This document shows, piece after piece, positions 16,140 to 25,230 of a DNA stretch of 62,912 nt. Numbering within the stretch: the stretch's first letter is position 1; every line of letters starts with the position of its first letter. This stretch comes from Ruminococcus flavefaciens (GTDB lineage Bacteria; Bacillota; Clostridia; Oscillospirales; Ruminococcaceae). Both the position numbers and the translations under genes were made by a program. Location: assembly GCA_902766595.1 (NCBI GenBank), contig CACXEJ010000094.1, positions 1 to 62,912 of the forward strand, given 5' to 3'. The notes beneath the pieces were generated by a model, which saw nothing but the letters and a program-made list of their open reading frames with translations, was not told the origin of the DNA and did not search any database.

Positions 16140-16511
16140 TCAAGCCTTCTTATATACGGCTACGAGATAGAGTCCGCGGCTGTCATCTCTGCGGTCGAAG
16201 ATAACGTTATCCACAACAGGCATAAGATGATGAAAGCCCTCACGGTTTGTGCAGTGAACGCAGTAAGTCCCGTCATTCAGTTCGATCTCACCGACCGTTT
16301 CGCCGTCATATTCTCTTAGCTTACGAAAACCGTGCTCAGCCATATACTTCTCAAAGACCTTTTCATCATTATAAGTCTCGCAGCCGAGCTTCAGCGCAAG
16401 TTCTGCAAGCTCCGTCTTTACCTTGCTGTATTCCTTGCCGGTCAGCTTGGTCATAGTCCTGACTACACAGCTTCTGCTCTCATCACTCGGGTTGTAATAC
16501 TCAAATCTCAT
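16140..16511 (-). CDS. Putative papain-like-fold small protein
   Basis: A 123-aa cytoplasmic protein. It resembles a small Firmicutes/phage family that begins with NPSxxxxxCVxR, has a helical centre with the pattern KLGCETYND, and ends in a GTYxxxxxxxxxHxMPVVDxVIFD block. C15, the His pair in GFHHLMPV and the Asp in VIFDRRD would form a papain-like Cys-His-Asp/Asn set. Activity and substrate are unknown. Start 16511 is chosen because GTGAGG lies 6 nt upstream; a GTG four codons earlier overlaps that ribosome site. It is monocistronic with its own strong promoter. Confidence 0.75.
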   Translation of the reverse strand: MRFEYYNPSDESRSCVVRTMTKLTGKEYSKVKTELAELALKLGCETYNDEKVFEKYMAEHGFRKLREYDGETVGEIELNDGTYCVHCTNREGFHHLMPVVDNVIFDRRDDSRGLYLVAVYKKA

Positions 16512-16537
16512 ATCGCACCTCACATAACTTTTTTACA

Positions 16538-16566
16538 ATTATATCACATCATATAACTATTTTCAA
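16538..16566 (-). promoter_or_regulatory. Sigma-A promoter of the papain-like gene
   Basis: On the minus strand: TTGAAA (16566-16561), 17 bp, TATAAT (16543-16538). Confidence 0.87.
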
Positions 16567-16574
16567 TACCATAG

Positions 16575-16605
16575 AAAAAAGCACTATGCTCTGCATAGTG
16601 CTTTT
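16575..16605 (-). terminator. Terminator of the exopolysaccharide operon
   Basis: GCACTATGC (16581-16589) pairs with GCATAGTGC (16593-16601) over a 3-nt loop. Six A residues at 16575-16580 give a U tract on the minus-strand transcript. Confidence 0.9.
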
Positions 16606-16613
16606 GACTGAGA

Positions 16614-18125
16614 TCAGTTATTTTTTCTGTTATTGGTTTTACCGGCAGCTTTCTGAGCGTCAGTTTTCTTGTTGTCGAGCTGAACGTTTCTTTCCGCTGT
16701 TTTTACCTTGTTGTACTTCTTGTCATTCTTGTTATCATTGAGAATGAAGCCAAGAACGTTCGCCTCAAAGAACTCAATTCTTCTTATAGCCGAGTCAACA
16801 TCTGCTGATGAAGTCTCATTGTACCTTACAACCATTACCATACCCGAAACCATTTTTGCTATTTCAACTGAGTCTGTGAAGTAGTTTACAGCCGGGGTGT
16901 CTATAATAATATAGGTATACTTTTCCTCGAGCTTTTCGAGTATCTTCTGCATATTCTCTGAAGCGATGAGCTCAGTCGGATTTGCGACAGCAGGACCTGC
17001 GGCAAGAATATCCAGCTTATCCATAAAGGTCTTCTTTATGCAGCTGTCGAGCCTTGAAATATCAGTAAGAGCATTCGTCAGGCCGTTTCTTTCGCCCATA
17101 CGGAAGATCTTATGCTGTGCAGGGTTTCTGAAATCCGCATCGAGAAGCAGTACCTTGTTTCCGCCCTGAGCAAGAGTTATCGCAATATTTGCAGCAGTTA
17201 CCGATTTGCCCTCAAACGGCTCTGCTGATGAAACTGATATGACCTTCTTCTCACAGGAAGAGAGTGCATATATGATACTTGAACGAACCGCCTTGTAGTT
17301 TTCAACGACGGTGAACGGAACGTACTTATCAAAAAGGCTGACATATCCGGAGCTCTTCTCGCCCTTTATGGACTTTTTCCTGAAATGTCCGACCTCACCG
17401 ATAACATTGATGTCGTGCCTGTTTCCGAGAGCATTTATGTCTCTGACTGAATCATCAAAGAAGTCTGAAAGGAATATTATGAGCAGTGACAGAAGTATAG
17501 CAGTAACAACGCCGAGAGCCGTGTTCTTGACCATACTCGGTGATACAGGGCTGTCGTTGTATTTTGCCCACGTCATATGCTCGACCTTGCAGCCGTCACT
17601 GATAGCCTTCTTTATATAAGTATCGGAATTAGCAGCAAAGAAGTTGCATATCGCTGCGGATACCTCAGGCTTTTTGGTTATCGCCTGAAGCTTGAGAACA
17701 AGAGTATCCGGGATACTTTCAATAATGATAGAGCTGCGGAGCTGTCCTGCGGAAATGTTATTATCCTCATCGACAGTAAAAGCGTCCTTTATTTCGTCTC
17801 CGAAGCTGCTTACAAGCTCCTTGCTGAGCTCGTCCATTACGTGATCGTCATTGAGGACCTCGATATAGGTATTTGCAAGCTGCTTGAGGTCATTCACGTC
17901 TTCCCTGTTTTCCTCAGAGCCGGACGAGTCGCCCTTCTTTATAACAGTGGAGTCGCTCTGAACATACAGGTTGATGTGTGACTCATACTTAGGTGAGATA
18001 AAGAACTTGGATACGCAGAAAGCTATTATGCCTCCGCATACTGCAAACAGGATTATCAGCCATAATTTTCTGAAGATCAGAGAGAATATCTCTTTAAAGT
18101 TGATTACGCTTCTTTCAGCATTCAT
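16614..18125 (-). CDS. Fused Wzz-like chain-length regulator and BY-kinase
   Basis: A 503-aa membrane protein controlling polysaccharide chain length. The N-terminal half is Wzz-like: TM1 about residues 15-40, an extracytoplasmic region, TM2 about 200-220 (TALGVVTAILLSLLIIFL). The C-terminal half is a bacterial tyrosine kinase with Walker A PFEGKSVTAAN (near residue 290), Walker A' VLLLDADFR and Walker B IIIDTPAV. Firmicutes usually split these into CpsC and CpsD; here they are one chain, as in Gram-negative Wzc. The tail has a single Tyr (KKYNK) rather than a Tyr cluster. The start at 18125 has AGAAAGG about 11 nt upstream; a TTG eight codons earlier is possible. It is the last gene of the operon. 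Confidence 0.9.
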   Translation of the reverse strand: MNAERSVINFKEIFSLIFRKLWLIILFAVCGGIIAFCVSKFFISPKYESHINLYVQSDSTVIKKGDSSGSEENREDVNDLKQLANTYIEVLNDDHVMDELSKELVSSFGDEIKDAFTVDEDNNISAGQLRSSIIIESIPDTLVLKLQAITKKPEVSAAICNFFAANSDTYIKKAISDGCKVEHMTWAKYNDSPVSPSMVKNTALGVVTAILLSLLIIFLSDFFDDSVRDINALGNRHDINVIGEVGHFRKKSIKGEKSSGYVSLFDKYVPFTVVENYKAVRSSIIYALSSCEKKVISVSSAEPFEGKSVTAANIAITLAQGGNKVLLLDADFRNPAQHKIFRMGERNGLTNALTDISRLDSCIKKTFMDKLDILAAGPAVANPTELIASENMQKILEKLEEKYTYIIIDTPAVNYFTDSVEIAKMVSGMVMVVRYNETSSADVDSAIRRIEFFEANVLGFILNDNKNDKKYNKVKTAERNVQLDNKKTDAQKAAGKTNNRKNN

Positions 18126-18175
18126 AATGGTTTCAGCCTTTCTGAACAATCATATTTTTATCGCTTCCGGGAGGA

Positions 18176-19297
18176 TCAATCAGCTTTTGCCAAGCCAAGG
18201 ATTATATCGCATATCCTGTCAACTACTTCTGCGCTCAGGTCTGCATACAGCGGAAGTGTAAGCACGCGCTTGCTTATGTGGAATGCGACAGGTGTTTCGT
18301 TGACGTCATACTTGCCGTGGAAACACTCAAATGTATTGGATATGGGATAGAAATACTTTCTTGCATTGATGCCGTTCTCTGCAAGTGCCATAAAGACTTC
18401 ATTTCTTGTCGCACCGAAATTCTTCTCATCGAATACGACCGGGAAATAACCGTAATTTGGTTTAACGTCCTTCTGAGGCTCGCAGAGCTTTATGCCCTTG
18501 ACATTTCCGAGACGGCTTCTGTACTGTTCGGTGACCTTACGTCTCTTTTCGATCTCGTCATCAATGTGTCTGAGGTTGCATATACCCATAGCAGCCTGAA
18601 ATTCGTTCATTTTGGCATTTCCGCCGATGTAGGCAACGTCCTCCGGACCGTGTATGCCGAAATTCTTCATATCATAGAGCTTCTGGACAAGGCTGTCGTC
18701 ACTGTAACAGAGAGCTCCGCCCTCGATCGTGTTGAAAACCTTTGTTGCGTGGAAGCTGAACATAGAAGCATCTCCGAAGCAGGCTGCGCTCACTCCCTTA
18801 TATGTCACGTCAAAAGCGTGGGCGGCATCATATATTACCTTCAGATCATATTTGTCAGCTATCTTCTGTATCTTTTCAACATCGCAGATGTTTCCGTAAA
18901 CGTGAACGGGAAGGATAGCGCAGGTATTATCGGTGATGAGTCTCTCGATAAGATCAGCGTTTATGGTGTAGTCCTTGTCGTTGATGTCACAGAAAACAGG
19001 CTCAAGACCGTTTCTGACGATAGCGTGAGTAGTTGAGGCAAATGTGAACGGAGAGGTTATGATCTCACCGTGCTTTGGGAAATTCATAGCGGCGATTATG
19101 TTTTCGAGCGCGAGATGACCGTTAGTGTAAAGAGTAACGTGAGGAACGCCAAATCTCTCCTCGAGGGCACTCTGAAGCTGCATATGCTTATCGCCCATAT
19201 TTGTTATCCAGTGGCTGTCCCAGAATTCCTTTATCTCATTGCAGTATTCCTCAAAATCCGGCATTGAGGATCTGGTGACCAAAATATTATCATTCAT
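18176..19297 (-). CDS. DegT/DnrJ/EryC1-family sugar aminotransferase
   Basis: A 373-aa PLP enzyme expected to aminate a nucleotide-linked ketosugar. The PLP lysine lies in SFHATKVFNTIEGGA, the family Schiff-base motif, with DAAHAFDVTYKG and MFSFHAT nearby, and FQAAMGICNLRHID in the dimer region. Start 19297 has GGAGA 8 nt upstream; a 37-codon extension lacks a ribosome site. It follows an ATP-grasp gene by 40 nt and is the second aminotransferase in this operon, so the repeat unit probably carries two amino sugars or one diamino sugar. Confidence 0.92.
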   Translation of the reverse strand: MNDNILVTRSSMPDFEEYCNEIKEFWDSHWITNMGDKHMQLQSALEERFGVPHVTLYTNGHLALENIIAAMNFPKHGEIITSPFTFASTTHAIVRNGLEPVFCDINDKDYTINADLIERLITDNTCAILPVHVYGNICDVEKIQKIADKYDLKVIYDAAHAFDVTYKGVSAACFGDASMFSFHATKVFNTIEGGALCYSDDSLVQKLYDMKNFGIHGPEDVAYIGGNAKMNEFQAAMGICNLRHIDDEIEKRRKVTEQYRSRLGNVKGIKLCEPQKDVKPNYGYFPVVFDEKNFGATRNEVFMALAENGINARKYFYPISNTFECFHGKYDVNETPVAFHISKRVLTLPLYADLSAEVVDRICDIILGLAKAD

Positions 19298-19337
19298 TGT
19301 CTTTATCTCCAAAATCTTCGTTAGTATCGGATACAGA

Positions 19338-20546
19338 TCATTCCAGTTCGATCTTGATCCATTCATTGGAATTCGCAACAGTTCTGTCGAGTTCTTCACG
19401 GGTGTCAAATCTCAGGAACATATCTCCCAGTGTCATATTTGCACCTGTAAACGGCTTTACAACGTCTCCGGGCTGAGCGTTTATCATCTTGTACTTTATG
19501 TACTTTTCCTCGATCTCGGGATCAATGCTGATAGACTTGAGAATACCCTCACGGTCGTTTGTTGAGTGAACGTCAAGCTGTACCCAGTGACCGTCAGCCT
19601 CGCCTTCCTTGATCTCGGTAAGCGGCAGACCGACAGCGCTTCTTATCTCGTTCTCGATAAGGTCAACACCGTAAGCCATCTTCTGTATCTCAGCGATCCT
19701 GCATCCGCCGCCTCGCGGTGATACCTCCATAATGTACTGCTTGCCGTTCTCACCGACACAAGCTTCGATATTATAGATACCGGTCTTCATATCAAGAGCG
19801 TACATCAGTCTCTGTATCTCATCGCGGAGGACCTTGTAGTCCTCAGGAGCCATTGAGTACGGCCAGATCAGCATTGAAGGAGTATAGGGGTTCACAGCAC
19901 TCTTGTCAAACAGCTGATCTGAAAAAGGTCCGAATACGACCTTTCCGTCAACAGTGAAGAAGTCACCGGAATTGTGGAAGCCCTTGAAGGTTATGAAGTC
20001 CTCAATGATGAAAGCGCCGTTGTGTCCCTCACCGAGAGCATAGTCAATAGCAGCGGGGAGTTCAGCAGGATCATCGACTCTCTTAACGCCCTTGCTTCCG
20101 GCAGAGTCGACCGGCTTTACGATAACCGGCCAGTCAAAGTAATCAATATCGCTGAACGGAGCCTTCCTGTCAGTATATCTCTTTGAGTGAGGGCAGTTAA
20201 AGCCGTTGTCCTGAAGGAACTTGCGGAAAAGCCCCTTGTCCTGAAGTATCTTTACCGACTCATACGGTCCCTGAAAAGGAAGTCCGAGCTTTTCGGCAGT
20301 GTAGGCAGCCGATACGACTCCGGGATCGCAGGCAAAGGAGATTATACCGTCGATATTATGCTTCCTGGCAGCCTCGAGAACAGCTTCCTTGTCGATAACA
20401 CTTACGTTGCAGTATTCATCGGAATACTTATGGGCAATATTATCGGGAAGGAAATCACAGGTTATAACATAGCAGCCAAGCTCGTGAGCTTTTTCGATGA
20501 CGGGTACTATGAAAGCAGATCCGCCGAGAATCATAAGTTTTTTCAT
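19338..20546 (-). CDS. ATP-grasp ligase in the exopolysaccharide operon
   Basis: A 402-aa protein with a Rossmann-like preATP-grasp start (KKLMILGGSAFIVPVIEKA) and an ATP-grasp fold, including the Lys strand WPVIVKPVDSAGSKGV and the metal site in YNIEACVGENGKQYIMEVSPRGGG. Family members join a carboxylate to an amine with ATP via an acyl phosphate. Its position immediately before a sugar aminotransferase suggests it may attach an amino acid or other acid to an amino sugar; that is inference. It overlaps the flippase gene by 4 nt (ATGA). Confidence 0.88.
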   Translation of the reverse strand: MKKLMILGGSAFIVPVIEKAHELGCYVITCDFLPDNIAHKYSDEYCNVSVIDKEAVLEAARKHNIDGIISFACDPGVVSAAYTAEKLGLPFQGPYESVKILQDKGLFRKFLQDNGFNCPHSKRYTDRKAPFSDIDYFDWPVIVKPVDSAGSKGVKRVDDPAELPAAIDYALGEGHNGAFIIEDFITFKGFHNSGDFFTVDGKVVFGPFSDQLFDKSAVNPYTPSMLIWPYSMAPEDYKVLRDEIQRLMYALDMKTGIYNIEACVGENGKQYIMEVSPRGGGCRIAEIQKMAYGVDLIENEIRSAVGLPLTEIKEGEADGHWVQLDVHSTNDREGILKSISIDPEIEEKYIKYKMINAQPGDVVKPFTGANMTLGDMFLRFDTREELDRTVANSNEWIKIELE

Positions 20547-21994
20547 ATTTTTTTATCCTTCTTTCGGTTTAAAAGACTTTTGAAAGTATCAATGAGATAT
20601 TCAAAGCTGTCGATATGCATCAGCTTTGAGCATATAACATAAACTGCGATGCCTAACGGTATCTGTATAGCCAGCATCAGCAGATAGTGTATATGGAGGA
20701 AGTTGACAGAGAATATCACTGCACCCATAATAGCTGAAGCGACTATCTGAGGTATCATATCTGCGACCTGCTCCAGATAGCTGTAGCCGAGCAGCTTTTT
20801 ATTCGGCCAAGCGTTTATGATCTGACTTATGACGGACGATACCAGAACTCCGTAGACGATAGCTTTTACAGATATGAACATCGTTGCGAGGATCGCAGCA
20901 AAATCCACTATCTTTTTCAGCACCTCGAGCTTGAGGTAGGTATCGCTCCTGCCGATAGCCTTGATAGCATTGAGGTTAGCAGTATGTATCGGCATAAAAG
21001 CGTAGGAGATGCACAGTATCCTGAGGTAGGGTATTATCGGCAGCCATTCCTCTGTCAGGACTATCCTGACTACCGCTCCTGCACACACCATAATTCCGAC
21101 CATAAACGGCATAAGTATGAATGTACCTATCTTGATAGCGCGGCGCGTCATATTCTTGACGTTCTCGTGCGAATCCTGTACGCTCGACATCGACGGCAGA
21201 AGTACGCTGTCTATCGACGAATTCAGGATACTTGTTATAAACTGCGGGAAATACTCGCCGTAGGTATAGTACGCAAGGCTCTCCTCGGAGTATTTCTTAC
21301 CGATGATAAGACCTCTGAGCTTGAGGTAGATGACTTCGAGCAGCGATGATGCAAAGAGCTTCCAGCCGTAGGAGTAAAGGTATTTCAGGCGCTGGAACGA
21401 AAAACATCTCTTCGGTCTCCACTTTACTGTGAGCCAGAGCACCATAGTATCAACCGTGACATTTACGAGGTTCTGAGCTACGATAGCCCAGAGTCCCATA
21501 CCGTTGTATGCCATTGCAATTCCGACAACGGCAGCTGTCACAGTACCGATCAGTGTCGCAAAGAAGAAGCGCTTGAACAGCATATTTCTGCTGACATACG
21601 CCTGCTGAACGTTTTTCAGTCCGGAAACTATGAGCACAAGACTCATTACCCTTATGACAGATATGAGCTCGGGCTTTCCGAAAAAGTGAGCTATCAGCGG
21701 CGCACTGAAAAACATCAGCAGATAAGCTGCACCGCATATCACACAGTTGAAGTAAAATGCGCTCGAAAAATCGAGATCGTCCGCATCTTTCTTCTGTATG
21801 AGGGCATTTCCGAGACCGCTCTCGATGAATATCTGCAATATCTCGATGAAGATAAGTATAAGACTTATCGTGCCCCAGAGCTTCGGCGCAAGCAGCTTCG
21901 CAAGCACCATCTGCACAAGGAACTGTACCATCTTTGCACCGAAACGCTCACCGAGTCTCCAGAACAGGTTTTTGACTACTGTTTCTCTCTTCAT
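20543..21994 (-). CDS. Wzx-type polysaccharide flippase
   Basis: A 483-aa integral membrane protein with about 12-14 hydrophobic helices of the polysaccharide transport (PST/MOP) family, moving undecaprenyl-linked repeat units across the membrane. Typical motifs are NLFWRLGERFGAKMVQFLVQMVLAKLL at the N-terminus and the GLGNALIQKKDADDLDFSSAFYFN loop. It overlaps both neighbours by 4 nt, and occurs with a Wzy-like polymerase and a Wzz-like protein, completing a Wzx/Wzy-dependent pathway. Confidence 0.92.
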   Translation of the reverse strand: MKRETVVKNLFWRLGERFGAKMVQFLVQMVLAKLLAPKLWGTISLILIFIEILQIFIESGLGNALIQKKDADDLDFSSAFYFNCVICGAAYLLMFFSAPLIAHFFGKPELISVIRVMSLVLIVSGLKNVQQAYVSRNMLFKRFFFATLIGTVTAAVVGIAMAYNGMGLWAIVAQNLVNVTVDTMVLWLTVKWRPKRCFSFQRLKYLYSYGWKLFASSLLEVIYLKLRGLIIGKKYSEESLAYYTYGEYFPQFITSILNSSIDSVLLPSMSSVQDSHENVKNMTRRAIKIGTFILMPFMVGIMVCAGAVVRIVLTEEWLPIIPYLRILCISYAFMPIHTANLNAIKAIGRSDTYLKLEVLKKIVDFAAILATMFISVKAIVYGVLVSSVISQIINAWPNKKLLGYSYLEQVADMIPQIVASAIMGAVIFSVNFLHIHYLLMLAIQIPLGIAVYVICSKLMHIDSFEYLIDTFKSLLNRKKDKKI

Positions 21995-22929
21995 CTGCTG
22001 CGCACCGCCTGAACCTTTGCAGAAACAGTTCTGACAGATTTATGAGTCAGCGTTTTCAGCAATGCAGCTGCACGGGACGGTGACCTTAATAGAGCCGCAT
22101 AATCCTTTTCCATAAACTTGATCTTAGCCTCTTCGCGGTCAATAGCCTTCCTGATATACTTTGAATACCTGTGGTTCGTATACTCATCTATCGACCTGAA
22201 ACCGGCTATCATATTCCTGTGCTGTCCGATCTTCTTATTGACATCGGAGTTCATCACATTCGACCACGAACCAACTGCATTGAGTCTGTACCTTGACATA
22301 ACTCTCGGTATGTAGTGGATATACCCGATAGAGGCAAAATAGAGTGCCATAGGGTAATCACCGATGCCGTCCATTTCAAAAGCAGGATTTTTCTTTCTGA
22401 GCGTATCGTTTCTCCACATCATCGAGCTGAAATGGAAATACGCGGAAGGCTCGGAGGTTATGATGTCCTTCATAGTATAATTTCTCGGTTTCTGCGAGAT
22501 ATTGAAAAATGTCTTTGTAGGCTTGCCGTTTTCAAGTATCCTCTCTGTATTATGCACACACAGACTGCACTCCGGGTGCTTTTCCATATAGTCCACCTGA
22601 AGCTGGAGCTTGTGAGGATCAGTCCAGTAATCATCACATTCACAGCAGGCAACATACTTCGTATTGATCGCAGGCAGGACATATTCGTCCTCAACGTCTA
22701 TCCCCTGCTGATACTTGTTTTCCTCCTGAAGAATCACTTCAAAAAGGTCCGGATACTTCTCTTTATATTCTCTTATGATATCCGGTGTACTGTCTGTTGA
22801 AGCGTCATCGTGTACAAGTATCCTGAACTTGAACGAAGTCTTCTGGCGGATCAGGTTTTCAAAAGCTGTTCTGATGTATTTCTCGTGATTGTATGCGAGA
22901 CAGAACACCGTCACTAAACAATTATCCAC
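21991..22929 (-). CDS. Family 2 glycosyltransferase
   Basis: A 312-aa cytoplasmic GT-A enzyme. It opens with the GT2 nucleotide-binding pattern VTVFCLAYNHEKYI and HDDASTDSTPDII, and carries the acidic metal motif in CECDDYW. It most likely adds one sugar to the lipid-linked repeat unit. The C-terminal 60 residues are basic and may contact the membrane. Stop and start overlap the flippase by 4 nt. Confidence 0.93.
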   Translation of the reverse strand: MDNCLVTVFCLAYNHEKYIRTAFENLIRQKTSFKFRILVHDDASTDSTPDIIREYKEKYPDLFEVILQEENKYQQGIDVEDEYVLPAINTKYVACCECDDYWTDPHKLQLQVDYMEKHPECSLCVHNTERILENGKPTKTFFNISQKPRNYTMKDIITSEPSAYFHFSSMMWRNDTLRKKNPAFEMDGIGDYPMALYFASIGYIHYIPRVMSRYRLNAVGSWSNVMNSDVNKKIGQHRNMIAGFRSIDEYTNHRYSKYIRKAIDREEAKIKFMEKDYAALLRSPSRAAALLKTLTHKSVRTVSAKVQAVRSR

Positions 22930-22931
22930 TA

Positions 22932-24089
22932 TTATCCCTCAATTTCTATTTCTTCTTTATTTTCGTCAGCACTGCTTTCGCTTTCACGGAAGCAGACATT
23001 TGCAAGCAGGATTATCATCCAGAATGAAGCCTGACGGTGGTTTACAAGCGTGAAAGCCTCAAGGAATATCGCACAGTAGACCGGGACAGCTTTGGGCTTT
23101 GCGTTTCTGACATTTGAATATATCCACGCGAGCAGTATGCAGAAAGGCAGGATACCGTAATAGAAGCATATTGAGATCCACGTTGAATGCATTTCCTCAC
23201 TGTGTCCAAATCTGGGGAACGAGAAGCCCTCACCGTAGCCGAACAGGAAGAATTCAGGATGCTCCTGAGCGATATTCAGCGCTCTGTCATTGATAAAGCT
23301 CTGGAGCACGGAATTGTTGCCGCTCAGTTTATTCGAGAGTCGGAAGTGATCCCAGTCGATGTGGATAACATCGAGGATTATGAGCAGCATAACGGCTCCC
23401 ATACCGAATATGGCAAGGAAAAGTACCGAGTAGCTGATACCGCCGTTCTGCATAGCCTTTTTCAGCATTATCATAGAGTCAAACGTTACCATTATGCAAA
23501 GTGCGATGAGCATACCGCTCGAAGAGGTCTGAACTATGAGCACCGCTGCTATCAGTACGAACAGATACTTCCACCGGTCATTCAGCAGGAACAGAATGGC
23601 TAAGGTCGAGACGACAGCAAAGCCCATCTGGTTCGGATCCGTGTAGGTACCCATATATCTGAACGTGCCCTCCCAGTAGTTTCCCCTGTGGAGCACAAAT
23701 ACCGCAAGCTGTATCAGGATATTCGCTTTGCAGACTAATCCGAGAGCCCTGAGCCATTTTTTATCATACATAAATTCCCGGAAGCACAGTATCACGATGT
23801 AATTGAACACATAATACAGGCAGGATTTCAGGAATTCGCCGGCGTGATATATGTAGAAGTAGATCAGATTGATGATAATTACACAGACGAGGAAAGCTCC
23901 GAATATGTAATCATCGTTTCTGATGCCGTCTTTCCGCTCATATACCAGAAATGCAAAGGACAGCAGCAGGAAGAAGTCTCCCGGCTGCAAAGTACCGCTC
24001 GCAAAAAGATAAAACGGCTTTAACAGAAAATATATCAGGAAGCATACCGACGATACGGTAAATGTTGCTTTATTATCCGATCTGGTCAT
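22932..24089 (-). CDS. Wzy-like O-antigen/EPS polymerase
   Basis: A 385-aa membrane protein with about ten to twelve hydrophobic helices and a large periplasm-side loop near GYGEGFSFPRFGHSEEMHSTW, the layout of Wzy/O-antigen ligase-like polymerases. Sequence identity in this family is low, so the assignment rests on topology and on its position between glycosyltransferases in a Wzx/Wzz operon. The product would polymerise repeat units on the outer face of the membrane. It begins 12 nt after the GT4 stop. Confidence 0.82.
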   Translation of the reverse strand: MTRSDNKATFTVSSVCFLIYFLLKPFYLFASGTLQPGDFFLLLSFAFLVYERKDGIRNDDYIFGAFLVCVIIINLIYFYIYHAGEFLKSCLYYVFNYIVILCFREFMYDKKWLRALGLVCKANILIQLAVFVLHRGNYWEGTFRYMGTYTDPNQMGFAVVSTLAILFLLNDRWKYLFVLIAAVLIVQTSSSGMLIALCIMVTFDSMIMLKKAMQNGGISYSVLFLAIFGMGAVMLLIILDVIHIDWDHFRLSNKLSGNNSVLQSFINDRALNIAQEHPEFFLFGYGEGFSFPRFGHSEEMHSTWISICFYYGILPFCILLAWIYSNVRNAKPKAVPVYCAIFLEAFTLVNHRQASFWMIILLANVCFRESESSADENKEEIEIEG

Positions 24090-24101
24090 AACAATAATTC
24101 C

Positions 24102-25229
24102 TTATGATAATATATCTTTATATATCTGTTCCCATTCTGCAATTACTATGCCGAGATCAAAGCTTTTCACGGACTGCATATTTGCTTCGCCCATAGCTTT
24201 TCTGTCTGATCTCAGACACTTATTTATCGCACCGGCAAACCTCTTCGGTGAATTCGGCGGGCAAAGAAAGCCGCCGCCCTTTCTGACGAGGTCAGTGTTT
24301 CCTCTTATAGCCGAAGCAACACAGGGCAAGCCGCAAGCCATAGCCTCCATAAGCGAACGTGAAAGCCCTTCCCTGAACGAAGGCATAACAAAGATGTCGC
24401 AGGCTGCCATAAGTTCCTTTACGTCGTTTCGGTAACCGAGGAAATGTATATTATCCCCGATACCGTGCTCGTAAGCAAAACGGCTTATCGTTTCCTGTTC
24501 CTTACCTACGCCGCAGAGATAGTAGTGCAGGCGCTTATTCTTTAACATTGCCATAGCCTTAACTATTGCAATATTGTTTTTGTTTTTGTTGAGCTCTCCG
24601 ACAGATATAAGAGCAATATCGTCATTTTTAAGTCCGAGCTCTCTGCGCTTATCGTCCCTGAACTCAGATACGCCGCAGTATTCTGAAAGGTCGATGCCGA
24701 CTCCGTGAACGTATCGGAGCTTGCCGCCGTTTCTTAATCTGAAAGCCTTTGCAGAGCTGAGATCCTCTCTATTTATAGTTACGAGGACATCTGTATACCT
24801 TGCAAAATACTTTTCGATATTGTAAAAAAGAGTACGGTTGATAAACGGCGCGCCCTTGTAAAAATGGAAGCCGTGCGCCTGATAGATGACCTTGTCCACA
24901 CCGCATTTTTCAGCGGCAGCTCTTCCGATAATACCGCCGATAGGTGTATTACAGTGTATCAGGTCGAAGTTTTCACGCTCAATAATGGCTCTTATCTGAC
25001 GGTAAGCCTTTTTGTTCCGGGGATCATACGGGGCACGGATAAAATCGACCTGATAGATCTTTATACCGTATTTCTTTTCATCAGCTTCTCTTGCAGCAGC
25101 ATCAGGGTAGCTCCAGTTTCCGGCTATCGAGAATTCGATACCGAGATTTTGTGCAGCTATCATTGCGGAATATGAGAAATTATTCACTTTTTCCGCAACA
25201 TTCAGAATATATAGCATTTTCACTGACAT
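24102..25229 (-). CDS. Family 4 glycosyltransferase
   Basis: A 375-aa GT-B enzyme. The N-terminal Rossmann half shows IHCNTPIGGIIGRAAAEK and YQAHGFHFYKGAP. The C-terminal half has the donor-binding motifs ISVGELNKNKN, HFLGYRNDVKEL and PSFREGLSRSLMEAMACGLPCVAS, where the E-x7-E pattern lies. The pattern is that of capsule GT4 enzymes such as EpsF. It follows the GNAT gene with a 1-nt gap. Confidence 0.94.
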   Translation of the reverse strand: MSVKMLYILNVAEKVNNFSYSAMIAAQNLGIEFSIAGNWSYPDAAAREADEKKYGIKIYQVDFIRAPYDPRNKKAYRQIRAIIERENFDLIHCNTPIGGIIGRAAAEKCGVDKVIYQAHGFHFYKGAPFINRTLFYNIEKYFARYTDVLVTINREDLSSAKAFRLRNGGKLRYVHGVGIDLSEYCGVSEFRDDKRRELGLKNDDIALISVGELNKNKNNIAIVKAMAMLKNKRLHYYLCGVGKEQETISRFAYEHGIGDNIHFLGYRNDVKELMAACDIFVMPSFREGLSRSLMEAMACGLPCVASAIRGNTDLVRKGGGFLCPPNSPKRFAGAINKCLRSDRKAMGEANMQSVKSFDLGIVIAEWEQIYKDILS

Positions 25230-25230
25230 A

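Noticed and set aside
18278..19036. 252-codon plus-strand frame opposite the DegT aminotransferase
   Set aside because: Antisense shadow of a gene with an intact PLP-lysine motif; no ribosome site.
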